Part shown: piece after piece, positions 1 through 8,191 of the stretch
Position numbering within the stretch: the stretch's first letter is position 1
Layout: each line of letters opens with the position of its first letter
NCBI GenBank assembly: GCA_001458075.1
Contig: LN899469.1
Span: forward strand, 2,488,501 to 2,552,500
Source of the DNA: Idiomarinaceae bacterium HL-53
GTDB taxonomy: Bacteria; Pseudomonadota; Gammaproteobacteria; Enterobacterales; Alteromonadaceae
Length of the DNA: 64,000 nt
Reading direction: 5' to 3'
Program-made: the position numbers and the translations under genes
Notes under the pieces: generated by a model
The model's database searches: none
Told to the model about the DNA's origin: nothing
Seen by the model: only the letters and a program-made list of their open reading frames with translations

Positions 1-461
1 TTCACGAGCGGAATCTTGAGTGGAAAGCACCATTTAATTCTCAGTGTAGGAGTCGTAAATTGCAGCCAGTTGAGTTGCTCTTGTCGGGTAAAATCGGCAA
101 GTCTTAGCCGAGCAAAATCGACCCTTAACTCCTCGTTACCATAGGCATCCAGTTGCGTAAACTTTGGGTCATAGAAATCCTCATGGAGTTGAATCTCAAC
201 GATCGGTGGTGAGACTCCAAGTCCAGGTAAGGGTTTCATTCGATGCCAAAAAATCGCCAATTGTTCGTTGTAGTCGTCTGGATGAACCGCAGCATAATTC
301 GCGACATAAATGGTAGCGGTATGCATTAATGCACCAGCCAAAAGAATCCAACAAATCTGCACAAAGCCAGCTACAACCGTGAGTAACAGTGGGAACGCAA
401 GTAACGATTCCACCATAGACTGCCCGTGTTGCGAGGGTCGGTTAAAGCGAGTGCCTTTCAT
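1..461 (-). CDS. TadE-like pilus-associated protein (partial, 3' end outside window)
   Basis: About 153 codons are visible; the gene runs off the left edge. The N-terminus is a short basic stretch, then GQSMVESLLAFPLLL and a hydrophobic segment (roughly residues 14-45), the signature of TadE/TadG-type pseudopilins with a conserved Glu after the cleavage region. The rest is soluble and unrecognised. The ATG overlaps the TAA of the upstream PilV-like gene (TAATG), so it is translationally coupled as the last visible member of the pil operon. TadE-like proteins belong to Tad systems, so finding one at the end of an R64-type operon is somewhat unusual. The function is inferred only from this N-terminal motif. 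Confidence 0.7.
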   Translation of the reverse strand, partial: MKGTRFNRPSQHGQSMVESLLAFPLLLTVVAGFVQICWILLAGALMHTATIYVANYAAVHPDDYNEQLAIFWHRMKPLPGLGVSPPIVEIQLHEDFYDPKFTQLDAYGNEELRVDFARLRLADFTRQEQLNWLQFTTPTLRIKWCFPLKIPLV

Positions 462-1384
462 TATTGACAGCCTCCACTGGCAAGACACGCCGCCCACTCA
501 GCCCGAAGCAACTCAAATTGCTGCTGGAGTTCAGACAAATAGACACTGCCGGTGAAGAAATCTTGGGCGGTAATCAACTCAGCCGAAAGCGCTTGGGTTT
601 CTAATGTCAGGGTTTCTAGTGTGTCGATATAGGCATACTCGGCATTCATTTCACTCACCTGCAAACGCTCGATCGACATATCCGTCGCGACCAGATCTTG
701 TATTTGTGCAAAATCAGCGGTGAACTGGGAAGTTGTAACCACATCAATATCAGCTGTTTCAGCGGTTAGTAAATTTGCTTCTAATACTGAGGACACCGCC
801 ACAGATTCAGTCGTAAGTGTCTCGCTCGACAGCGACTCAATATATGCAGAATCCACCTGCATCAATTCAGTAGTTAGTCGACCCACATTTGAGAGAGCAT
901 GCTGATTCATATCTAGATCGGCTTCCATTCGGTTCAACTCAGGAGCACCGGGAATTGCAACGCGGTGCAAAGCCATCGACAGTGCTTCCCGTTCGAAAGT
1001 AGAACCTATCGTCAACGTAATTTGATCTGAGACCGCCTTTGCATTCAGAACTTGAGCGGCGATGGCCTTTGCAATAAAAGCGCTTGGATAGCGAACTTCA
1101 ATATCCACCTCATCTTCACGCAGAGTCAATTGATAGGGTTCATTCCAAGGTGTGGTGCTGCGCGTCATAGACAATTCTGCAGGCGCCGATGGAAACCGCC
1201 TCTGTTGTGCCTCGAAGCGCTGAACTTCCGCAGTAATCGCTTGTAAATGTGAGGTTGCCGCGTCTATTAGCTGAGCACGGTGTTCTTGGCTTTTGAATTG
1301 CATTAAAACCAAAAAGAAGCCACTTATCAGCACAAGTGCAATCGACACCTCAATGAGGCTAAACCCACTAGCTTTCTTGATCAC
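461..1384 (-). CDS. pilV: PilV-like minor pilin / tip adhesin
   Basis: A 307-residue prepilin. I chose the GTG start at 1384 because it gives a textbook leader, MIKKASG followed by FSLIEV with Glu at +5, and has GAGAAGAG about 8 bases upstream. The in-frame upstream extension has no leader logic. After the hydrophobic helix (to about residue 30) comes a globular part, then from about residue 150 a long run of quasi-repeats rich in Thr, Glu, Val and Leu (LTTELMQVDSAYIESL-like units). This begins with LDMNQHALSNVG, resembling the segment after the pilin domain in PilV adhesins of R64-type pili. It ends in a Cys-containing tail (CLASGGCQ). It overlaps the small upstream ORF by 17 bases. The PilV assignment rests on operon position plus architecture; no shufflon segments are visible. 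Confidence 0.65.
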   Translation of the reverse strand: MIKKASGFSLIEVSIALVLISGFFLVLMQFKSQEHRAQLIDAATSHLQAITAEVQRFEAQQRRFPSAPAELSMTRSTTPWNEPYQLTLREDEVDIEVRYPSAFIAKAIAAQVLNAKAVSDQITLTIGSTFEREALSMALHRVAIPGAPELNRMEADLDMNQHALSNVGRLTTELMQVDSAYIESLSSETLTTESVAVSSVLEANLLTAETADIDVVTTSQFTADFAQIQDLVATDMSIERLQVSEMNAEYAYIDTLETLTLETQALSAELITAQDFFTGSVYLSELQQQFELLRAEWAACLASGGCQ

Positions 1385-1586
1385 AATGCATACTCTTCTC
1401 GACGTTGACTTCTGACTGGCCAAATAAAAATGCTTCATCGCGCAACCGCTGATAGGTTTCTTGGTCAATCTGACAATATTTGACGGCGACTTCTGGCGTA
1501 TACTCAACGCGCTGTACGATAAGAACGCTGGTAAATCCAACGCCTATCGCAAGCACCCAAATAAACTCAAGAAATGTAAATGACAT
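1368..1586 (-). CDS. Small pilin-like membrane protein without a prepilin leader
   Basis: A 72-residue protein, 2 bases after the pilS stop and overlapping the PilV-like gene by 17 bases. AAGG sits 7 bases before the ATG, so translation is plausible. It has one N-terminal membrane helix (about residues 3-24), then a polar, charged tail with two Cys. The start, MS-FTFLEF, mirrors the mature pilin N-terminus (FTFIEV in PilS), including Glu at +5, but there is no basic leader or Gly cleavage residue. An in-frame TGA upstream rules out a longer form. In R64 this position is held by PilT/PilU. The function is unknown; a pseudopilin or assembly factor is possible. Confidence 0.6.
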   Translation of the reverse strand: MSFTFLEFIWVLAIGVGFTSVLIVQRVEYTPEVAVKYCQIDQETYQRLRDEAFLFGQSEVNVEKSMHCDQES

Positions 1587-1588
1587 CT

Positions 1589-2029
1589 CTAACCTTGAAA
1601 GCGAACTTCAAGGCTTCCGCCGCTAAAAGAGACTTGATCGGATATTTCTGAATAATCTCGCACTAAACGCTCACCCTCTTCGTCGAGTCGAATATCGGTA
1701 ATTGTCACTAAGTAACGAGTCGCATCACTATTATCTGCGGTGACCTCGACATCACCACCCCAGGGGTTAATTTCACTGCCATCGCCCCACTCGATCGGGA
1801 CCGCCGCTACCGATGATAGATTTTCTATCGAAACCCCCGTGTAGATACCATTTCTTGGGCGCCACTGTTGCAGACCAGACTGCAGCGTTGCAATTTGAGC
1901 CTTGGTTTCGGCAATGCGAGCATTGCTTGCCGCCCAATCTCGTAATGCAAGCACTCCCATAGTTGCCAAAGCAATAATGCTAAGTACCGCGAGCACTTCA
2001 ATAAAGGTAAATCCTGTTACTTTTTTCAT
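1589..2029 (-). CDS. pilS: Type IVb major pilin PilS
   Basis: A 146-residue prepilin with a short leader MKKVTG and mature start FTFIEVLAVLSIIALATMG, with Glu at +5. The hydrophobic helix covers about residues 7-30, followed by an amphipathic stretch and a globular domain containing NPWGG, a motif common in R64/PilS-type and related pseudopilins. GGAAAGCGAA lies just upstream of the ATG. It sits between pilR and two further pilin-like genes in a single co-oriented array, which makes it the probable major subunit. Processing needs a prepilin peptidase, which is not encoded in this window. Confidence 0.85.
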   Translation of the reverse strand: MKKVTGFTFIEVLAVLSIIALATMGVLALRDWAASNARIAETKAQIATLQSGLQQWRPRNGIYTGVSIENLSSVAAVPIEWGDGSEINPWGGDVEVTADNSDATRYLVTITDIRLDEEGERLVRDYSEISDQVSFSGGSLEVRFQG

Positions 2030-2075
2030 TTCGCTTTCCTTGCCTGTTAATGGTGAATAAACGTTTAACTTTCAA

Positions 2076-3116
2076 TTAGTAACTCCAGTCTTCAAGCATT
2101 TGCATAACCGCTTGAGCTGCGCCGGTTGCCGACCAGCTGACCAGTACCGCAGACAGACCGTACAGAGTCCAAACGGAAACACGCAGCCGCTGGACAATCA
2201 TTGCATTGGCGCGTTCGAGCAAGTTCACCGCGAGCTGTGAAATTTGCTCACTACGTTTTCTCTGATGTCCGGAAGACATTCGAAGTCGCATGAGCGCCGA
2301 AGAATCCAGCAATCCGGAATTCATGATTTCCGCTAGGTCTGTCATTCCTGCGCCATATTGTTTCAACATGAAGGCATAATGATAGTGAGCGAGCCCTTTG
2401 GCATGTTGGCGTAATATGACACAGGAGGTTGCTAGGTTTTGTGCGTATTGGGCCATGAGGCTCAATTGATTTAACACACTGACAGCACAGATAAGCTTGT
2501 ATATTTGTACTGCATTAAAAACGGTCAAGGATTTGAGCAATAACCACATGTTTTTATAAATAATAAGGTAGCCGAATGTGAGTAAAGCCACGAAAATGAG
2601 CACTGCACTCCACCCCCAATCGAGTGTAAACGTCGCAAATTGAACGAGCGTTCTTGAAATTAAAGGTAAGCTCGTGAGCTGTTCACTCTGCACCAGTCGA
2701 GGAATAATTTGTGCGCCGATAAAAGTAACTGCCACTAAACTTGTCAGTAAGAGCACCATGGGATAGCTCAGTTGCCTCATAATCGTTGCAAGCAAACCTC
2801 TCATTTTCTGGTAGTTTTGTAAGCGCTCCTGCATCGCTTTTCTCATTTGACGAGCCTCTAAACCAGAGTCAAGAATGACCACAATGTCATTTATTGCCCA
2901 CCCTGCGAAACATTGCCCGAGGCTTTTACCGCTGCTTAACTCATCGAGAATAAAAGATGCGCAGTTTTTTAACCGATGTTGCTGCAACTCTGCTGCTGAG
3001 GTTTGAATTAATTGCAACGCTTGCCAAGTATTGATGCCCTGCTGCATCCAATCCAGTAAATCGATCGCTAACTGAAATTGTTCTGATGAATTTATTTTCG
3101 GAGTGCTTCGGCTCAT
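2076..3116 (-). CDS. pilR: Inner-membrane pilus assembly platform protein PilR (GspF/T2SF family)
   Basis: 346 residues. It has two repeats of the T2SF fold with three strongly hydrophobic segments (about residues 105-140, 155-185 and near the C-terminus around 315-340). This is the polytopic platform protein that works with the PilQ ATPase to extract and add pilin subunits at the inner membrane. The ATG overlaps the end of pilQ (ATGA), indicating coupling. Length agrees with PilR of R64-type systems (about 350-400). A 46-base gap to pilS is the largest gap inside the operon. Confidence 0.88.
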   Translation of the reverse strand: MSRSTPKINSSEQFQLAIDLLDWMQQGINTWQALQLIQTSAAELQQHRLKNCASFILDELSSGKSLGQCFAGWAINDIVVILDSGLEARQMRKAMQERLQNYQKMRGLLATIMRQLSYPMVLLLTSLVAVTFIGAQIIPRLVQSEQLTSLPLISRTLVQFATFTLDWGWSAVLIFVALLTFGYLIIYKNMWLLLKSLTVFNAVQIYKLICAVSVLNQLSLMAQYAQNLATSCVILRQHAKGLAHYHYAFMLKQYGAGMTDLAEIMNSGLLDSSALMRLRMSSGHQRKRSEQISQLAVNLLERANAMIVQRLRVSVWTLYGLSAVLVSWSATGAAQAVMQMLEDWSY

Positions 3117-4624
3117 AAGGCCGCCTCACTCGGCTGCGCCGTGCCATTCGTGATGCGCATATCGGGTACTAGCTCAATAGCGTGAAGCGGATCGACCGTG
3201 CCCATCTTAATTAACGTCATTGCGTCAATCGCCATCGAGTCCCACCCCTGACTGAGCAAATGTTTGCGCCATTTCCCCCAATCTTCAGCGCGAATCAGCG
3301 CGGTATCCGCAAATTCAGGTGTAACCAACTCAGACACGGCGACGCGTCCAACCAACCCAGTATGCTGGCAATTTTCACAACCATTTTTTGCCTGTTTAAA
3401 GTGCAGCCCCCAGCGCGCTGAAACATTCTCAACTTTACAAGCGGGGCATAGTTTCGGAATGAGCCTTTGTGCTAGTAAACCTGCGAATAGGCCGGGTTGG
3501 CTGAGCTGTGAGGGACTGAGCCCTAAATCGAGTAGCCGAGCCACGATACCTAGTGCGTCATTTGCATGGATTGTCGACACCACCAGATGCCCTGTGAGTG
3601 CGGCTGAGATTGCAGCATTAGCAGTTTGGCGATCCCGTATTTCACTGACCTCCACTAAGTCAGGGTCTTCTCTCAAAACCGCCTTGATCATTTTTGCAAA
3701 TGCTTCATGATCTTGGTCGGTTGGAACAAATTTCTGTTCAATTTGGGGCTGAATAATCTCGATCGGATCTTCAAGCGAAATAACCTTCCGAGTGTTCGGA
3801 ACCAATTTATTTAAACCAGCCAAAGTTGTGGTTTTGCCATGTCCTGTAGGACCTGAAATAAGTAACAACCCAGTTGCTTGTTGCATGATTTGCCCGAGCT
3901 GACTGAGCCGAGCCGAATTGAAACCCAGTGATGATAACTCTGGTTGCTGCTGTTGCTCACTCGGCTGCAAACGCAACGTGACCGAAAATCCGTCACGGCA
4001 TGGTGACTTCTGGGTTCGAATACGCATTGTTTGGCCCGTTTCCGGGAGTACCAAGGAAATACTGGCACTACTCATGTGACGTTCATCAAACACGTCATGA
4101 AAATCATCTGATTGAGTGTTTAGTGCCGCTGCAATGGCCTCGGTAACAGAGGCACGACTCCGAGAGGCTTGAACCTGTATTTGACCGTGAATACGATAAG
4201 CGATTCTTGCTTCTCGCGCAGCCATTCGCAAATGAATGTCAGTGGCTTGCATTCGATATGCATCCGCTACGATATCTATGAGTGCCTGCTTGGCCATCGA
4301 CTTGGCGCCCTGCTCAAAACTAAGTGAAATCGCTCTCTCTCGTCTCGCGGCCTCAGCCTCCGTGAGTGTTTGACGAATGAGCGCACTGTCGCATTTAGCC
4401 CAATGAAGTTTTGGATAGATTCTTTTCGCAAGCGCATCGAGTTCTACGATAGCCGCAAGATTTTGCTCCCATACAAAAGGCGATGCCACTAAGTAACCGC
4501 TATCAAGAACAACCATTGCGGCCTCTAGCGCTGACCATTGACCATTAAAATCCAAGCAAATGTCGAGGAGCTGAGGGCACGCCTGTGCATGGGATAATTG
4601 ATATTTAGTGAAGACCGTTAACAT
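3113..4624 (-). CDS. pilQ: Pilus assembly ATPase PilQ (GspE/VirB11 family)
   Basis: 503 residues. The hexameric cytoplasmic ATPase powering pilin polymerisation. Walker A is GPTGHGKTT (258-266), the Asp box follows (SLEDPIEI, 283-290), and Walker B is DPDLVEVSEIRD (321-332). The His box is STIHAND (350-356). A tetracysteine zinc site (C393, C396, C416, C419) is typical of GspE/PilB-type extension ATPases. The usual Gly before EIRD is Ser here, a minor deviation. The start overlaps the pilP stop by one base and the end overlaps pilR. Confidence 0.9.
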   Translation of the reverse strand: MLTVFTKYQLSHAQACPQLLDICLDFNGQWSALEAAMVVLDSGYLVASPFVWEQNLAAIVELDALAKRIYPKLHWAKCDSALIRQTLTEAEAARRERAISLSFEQGAKSMAKQALIDIVADAYRMQATDIHLRMAAREARIAYRIHGQIQVQASRSRASVTEAIAAALNTQSDDFHDVFDERHMSSASISLVLPETGQTMRIRTQKSPCRDGFSVTLRLQPSEQQQQPELSSLGFNSARLSQLGQIMQQATGLLLISGPTGHGKTTTLAGLNKLVPNTRKVISLEDPIEIIQPQIEQKFVPTDQDHEAFAKMIKAVLREDPDLVEVSEIRDRQTANAAISAALTGHLVVSTIHANDALGIVARLLDLGLSPSQLSQPGLFAGLLAQRLIPKLCPACKVENVSARWGLHFKQAKNGCENCQHTGLVGRVAVSELVTPEFADTALIRAEDWGKWRKHLLSQGWDSMAIDAMTLIKMGTVDPLHAIELVPDMRITNGTAQPSEAAL

Positions 4625-5157
4625 TAGTAAAACCCCATCGTAAGCTGATGAGTTTGGTCTTGTGCGTGGAGCAATACATGACGAGGTTTAACCTCCACGC
4701 GAATTTCACCAAGTAAGACATCGTTTGAGCGTACTGAAAATATATGATCACCGTAGGCGAGGCGTGCGGTAATTTTGGCGCCTCGCTGCCAAATTCCTAA
4801 GAGTCTGAAACGTTTCAAATCGGCTTGGAATGAAACATTCGAGACTTCTTCATGACTCTCCTGCAACGAGGAAGGAGACACCAAAATGGAAAGTTGGCGC
4901 ATCGCATGCATGGCTTCAGCGGCTTGCAATTGATATTGGAGTTGGCGTGCGCGTGACTCAGCTTGCTCTTCGAGTAACCGTTGATTTCTTAACGATAATG
5001 CCAGCTGTTGGTGTTGCTTGCCTTCCTCAGGAAAAATAGCATGCTCGGTAAGTAACTGCTGTTGCTGCTCTTGATTGCGAAGATAGTCTTCTGTACTTTC
5101 CGTATTCGCCTGTAACGTGACAGCTAATGTCGACAACATGATAATAAAGTTACCCAT
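4624..5157 (-). CDS. pilP: Pilus biogenesis protein PilP
   Basis: 177 residues with a short N-terminal hydrophobic or signal segment (residues 3-16), then a Gln/Glu-rich coiled stretch (about 20-95). The C-terminal domain (about 110-177, FRLLGIWQRGAKITARLAYG...) is the OB-like fold seen in PilP/GspC-type periplasmic proteins that connect the platform to the secretin. Position between pilO and pilQ matches R64 order, and the ends overlap both neighbours by 8 bases (pilO) and 1 base (pilQ). Sequence similarity in this family is weak, so the call leans on synteny. Confidence 0.75.
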   Translation of the reverse strand: MGNFIIMLSTLAVTLQANTESTEDYLRNQEQQQQLLTEHAIFPEEGKQHQQLALSLRNQRLLEEQAESRARQLQYQLQAAEAMHAMRQLSILVSPSSLQESHEEVSNVSFQADLKRFRLLGIWQRGAKITARLAYGDHIFSVRSNDVLLGEIRVEVKPRHVLLHAQDQTHQLTMGFY

Positions 5158-6298
5158 GCTCCTGCACCCCTACACCCAGTAACTCGATATGGCCCGATAC
5201 TTGTTCACCATTGCGCTTCAGCTCGGCGCCCTGAATAGAGACCGGCAGCCCCTCCAAAATAGCGGCAAGTGTGAGTAGGTCGGGGAGATAGTGTTCTTTC
5301 AGCAAAACGGCTAACCGCTGTTGTTCAAACTTGCCGTGTGATTGATCCGGTACCGACAATAACTGTGCACCGGGTAACCAGAGTGCAAGTTGGTAATCGA
5401 GCCAATCCGATAACGCTTCAACTGAGTGCCAGCTCACATTATCGGTATTCGACATAGGAGGAGGTAGCTGTACATGCTGGGAGACTCGCCATTGGTCCTT
5501 GTTGACCGATAGTTCTAAATTCAGAGACTTAGTAAGCGATCGCAGTTGCCTTAAATTTCCTCCTTTTCGATCTAATTCGTATTCAATACGATTGGCAGTG
5601 TAACGAACCTGATTTAACTGCCAGCCACTCAACTGATTGAGTGCAGACTGCAGGTTATAATCCAACCTCAATAAGGGCGTTATACGCCCCGGCGCTTGCT
5701 CAAGAAGATCAATGACGGTCTGCTCCGGCGGCACTTTGACCACAGTGACTTCTGCAGGAGCGGGCCATTGATGCCAAATGCCAAGCAAAAGAACAGTGAG
5801 GCCTAGCGAAATACCAATAGGCCTTGCATGTTGCAACCGACTAAGACGACTATATCGCCCTCGATGTTTGCCTGTTGAACACGCTTCAACATTTGCAAAA
5901 CCACGTTGATGACAGAGATTAATAGCGCGATTGAACGTATGTTCTGCATTCAATTGTGAGTGAATGGCCAAACTTGGTAATTCACTGCGACAAGTCGCTT
6001 CCAAGAGAATCTGTGCATGCTCAGGCTCTCCCAAATAAGCAAAACAAAGCTGTTCATCTCGAATTACGAGACAAAATATCGCGGTGCCTTGGCTTTCAAT
6101 ATAAGCACGATGTGCAGTCTGCGAGGCTTTCAACCAATTAAGGAAGTGCGAGCTAAGCGGTGATTGTAATGCTAACAACCATCGCTCTCCTTTCAACTGA
6201 AACATGACACCAACGCCATTTGGGTAGACCGAACGCGCTTTCTGGAATGCCGTACGTGCTCTGAATTTTCTTACCGGTAATGCAATCACACCATTCAT
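5150..6298 (-). CDS. pilO: Type 4b pilus protein PilO2
   Basis: 382 residues, bitopic. A cytoplasmic N-terminal domain of about 155 residues (PilM/GspL-like in topology) is followed by one membrane helix (about 160-178, ISLGLTVLLLGIW) and a periplasmic part of about 200 residues. This matches PilO2-type proteins of thin-pilus operons, which form the alignment complex in the inner membrane. It overlaps pilN by 4 bases and pilP by 8. Identification is from architecture and position more than from strong motifs. Confidence 0.75.
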   Translation of the reverse strand: MNGVIALPVRKFRARTAFQKARSVYPNGVGVMFQLKGERWLLALQSPLSSHFLNWLKASQTAHRAYIESQGTAIFCLVIRDEQLCFAYLGEPEHAQILLEATCRSELPSLAIHSQLNAEHTFNRAINLCHQRGFANVEACSTGKHRGRYSRLSRLQHARPIGISLGLTVLLLGIWHQWPAPAEVTVVKVPPEQTVIDLLEQAPGRITPLLRLDYNLQSALNQLSGWQLNQVRYTANRIEYELDRKGGNLRQLRSLTKSLNLELSVNKDQWRVSQHVQLPPPMSNTDNVSWHSVEALSDWLDYQLALWLPGAQLLSVPDQSHGKFEQQRLAVLLKEHYLPDLLTLAAILEGLPVSIQGAELKRNGEQVSGHIELLGVGVQEHG

Positions 6299-7803
6299 AA
6301 AATAGCTCCTGTGTGAAGAATTCTCGGTGTGAGTAACACAATCGTCTCAGTGCGCTGCGAGGTAGAGCGGCGATTCCCGCCAAAGATCCAGGGCAAAATA
6401 CCTTCCTCATTCTGCCAATGACGCTTGCCACTCTTAAGTCCAGAAATAAGCAGCGTTTGCTCATTCCCAACCAAAGACTTCATAAAGAATTTTTTGCGCG
6501 TTGTTTGTGGCGTTTGAATGGTGGTCTCACCTGAGGTGACTTCATCGATTCCCAACAAATCACTCAAGCCTGTTGAGACCTGCAAGAGCACTTGCTCATT
6601 TGAAATTTTCGGTAATACGAATAATTCAAATCCTGTACGTACCACGCCTGGAATAAGCAAATCACTCGAACCTACATTGGCGGTAGAACTGCTGCCAGCC
6701 GAGGCCAAGTAGGTAACGTTTTCCTCTAAGACAACTTTTGAGATTTGATTATTCAATGTAACCATTCGAGGGTGATTACTCACCTCTACAACGCCTTGTT
6801 CTCTAAGGGCCTGCAATAACACCTCAGAGCCAGAAAACGCACCTTGTTGCTGGCGCGCGGCAAGACCTGCACCTTGATTTGAGCCGAGTATATTTCCAGC
6901 ACCGGCTTGAAAAAGGTTCAGAACACGGTTGCCACCTGTTTTTTCATGCACTAAAGCCCAGTCGATACCGGTTTGCTCTCCCTCAGTAAACGTCACATCA
7001 ATGACTTGAATATCTATGGCGACTTGGCGAGTTAGGCGCTGATTCTGTTGTAATAAATACTCTCGAACTAACTGCACGTGTTGTGGCAAATCTCGCACAA
7101 GTACCGAAGTAGAACTTTGATTAATCGCAACTTGTCCCTGCTCTGATAGAAGTAACCCCAACGCATGTTCTAGGTCACTCCAAACCGACAATGCCTCGCT
7201 GGTAAAATTTAAGAATTGACGACTTTCATCATTAACACCGGCCCCAGATACCACCACATTCTGCCCAGCTTGCCCCGTATTACCACCGGTTTGACTGCCA
7301 TCTTCGCCAAGGAAAAAGTTAGTTACACCGGCAAGAAATGCCACATCGAACTCGGCCACTTCATACTGCCTAAAGGTCACAAGCCGCGACTCGGTGGTGT
7401 AAGAAAAGCCTGTCATCAGGCCTATTTGCATAAGCGCCTCACCGATACTTCCCTCATGTCGAAGTGATATAGGCAAAGTGCTCTCGATATCGTCTAACAG
7501 GCGAACGCTAATACCTTCTGGAGCGAGCAGATCATTCAGAGCGCGTCCGAGTGGATAATCTTCAAAGGCAAATTGCACCGGAAGTGCCATCCAAGCTGGC
7601 CCATCTTGCTCAGGTAAATGCAGGGGTGGCACAAAATAGCCTTGAGCACGCACGACATGTTGCGCCGTGCTTGGTGAAGATTGTTTCGCTCTCGCCACGT
7701 CGAGTCGTTCATGAGAGCGCTGACTAACCGTTTCATAAGTTTCTGGCGTAGTATCGCAGCCCCATAGTACGAGGCTTGCAAATAAAATAAGGAATCTACT
7801 CAT
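6295..7803 (-). CDS. pilN: Type IVb pilus outer-membrane secretin PilN
   Basis: 502 residues. The N-terminus is a lipoprotein signal (SLVLWGC, Cys at residue 16; Trp at -2 is atypical). An STN-like domain spans about residues 75-150 (FEDYPLGRALNDLLAPEGISVRL). A secretin N1-like segment with SVLVRDLPQHVQLVREYL follows around 230-250, then the secretin domain, which ends in TIVLLTPRIL. This protein forms the outer-membrane pore for the pilus. It starts inside the preceding TcpQ-like gene (4-base overlap), a coupling expected for partners in the outer-membrane complex. Confidence 0.9.
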   Translation of the reverse strand: MSRFLILFASLVLWGCDTTPETYETVSQRSHERLDVARAKQSSPSTAQHVVRAQGYFVPPLHLPEQDGPAWMALPVQFAFEDYPLGRALNDLLAPEGISVRLLDDIESTLPISLRHEGSIGEALMQIGLMTGFSYTTESRLVTFRQYEVAEFDVAFLAGVTNFFLGEDGSQTGGNTGQAGQNVVVSGAGVNDESRQFLNFTSEALSVWSDLEHALGLLLSEQGQVAINQSSTSVLVRDLPQHVQLVREYLLQQNQRLTRQVAIDIQVIDVTFTEGEQTGIDWALVHEKTGGNRVLNLFQAGAGNILGSNQGAGLAARQQQGAFSGSEVLLQALREQGVVEVSNHPRMVTLNNQISKVVLEENVTYLASAGSSSTANVGSSDLLIPGVVRTGFELFVLPKISNEQVLLQVSTGLSDLLGIDEVTSGETTIQTPQTTRKKFFMKSLVGNEQTLLISGLKSGKRHWQNEEGILPWIFGGNRRSTSQRTETIVLLTPRILHTGAIL

Positions 7804-8174
7804 GGCTGCACCGCATGCGGTAAGTAGTCCACAACCGCAGTATGATTTTCATGCAGAGAAACACGTAACTGATAAGGCTGTAAGATCTTGGCTAACAATG
7901 CATCCCAAGAGTGCGCTTGCAGTTCAAACTCTGTAGGCCAAATATGATGAGGATCCGCGTACCAAACAACCTGTTGCACTTGCCAATGCGTGCGCAACAA
8001 GGTTTCAATTTGCGGTTTTATTCTTGCTGCTTCTAACTTGAATACAGCAGGAGACGATTCGTCGACTCGCCAAGCCGGTATAGTCGAGCTTACGTTTAGA
8101 CATTCACTCGTAATATTATCTGGCAACGTCGTTAACGTTGCCAGCATCACGACGACACTCCCTGTCATCTGCAT
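7800..8174 (-). CDS. TcpQ/PilL-like periplasmic pilus protein
   Basis: 124 residues with an N-terminal hydrophobic signal-like segment. Residues about 50-124 follow the TcpQ/PilL pattern (a helix, then QVVWYADPHHIWPTEFELQ, then a helix and a final strand). Such proteins assist or stabilise the secretin. GGAG lies 7 bases before the ATG. It is the first gene of the pil operon and begins only 17 bases after the topA stop, so the operon either reads through from topA or has a promoter inside the 3' end of topA. The small size suggests a reduced form of PilL. Confidence 0.7.
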   Translation of the reverse strand: MQMTGSVVVMLATLTTLPDNITSECLNVSSTIPAWRVDESSPAVFKLEAARIKPQIETLLRTHWQVQQVVWYADPHHIWPTEFELQAHSWDALLAKILQPYQLRVSLHENHTAVVDYLPHAVQP

Positions 8175-8191
8175 GATTTCACTCCATGAAA

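Noticed and set aside
310..555. 81-codon plus-strand frame at the left end
   Set aside because: It is antisense to the TadE-like and PilV-like genes, which have coupled starts and clear motifs.
461..1540. Longer version of the PilV-like pilin starting at 1540
   Set aside because: The extension overlaps the small upstream gene, shows no leader peptide, and would bury the prepilin cleavage motif 50 residues inside the protein.
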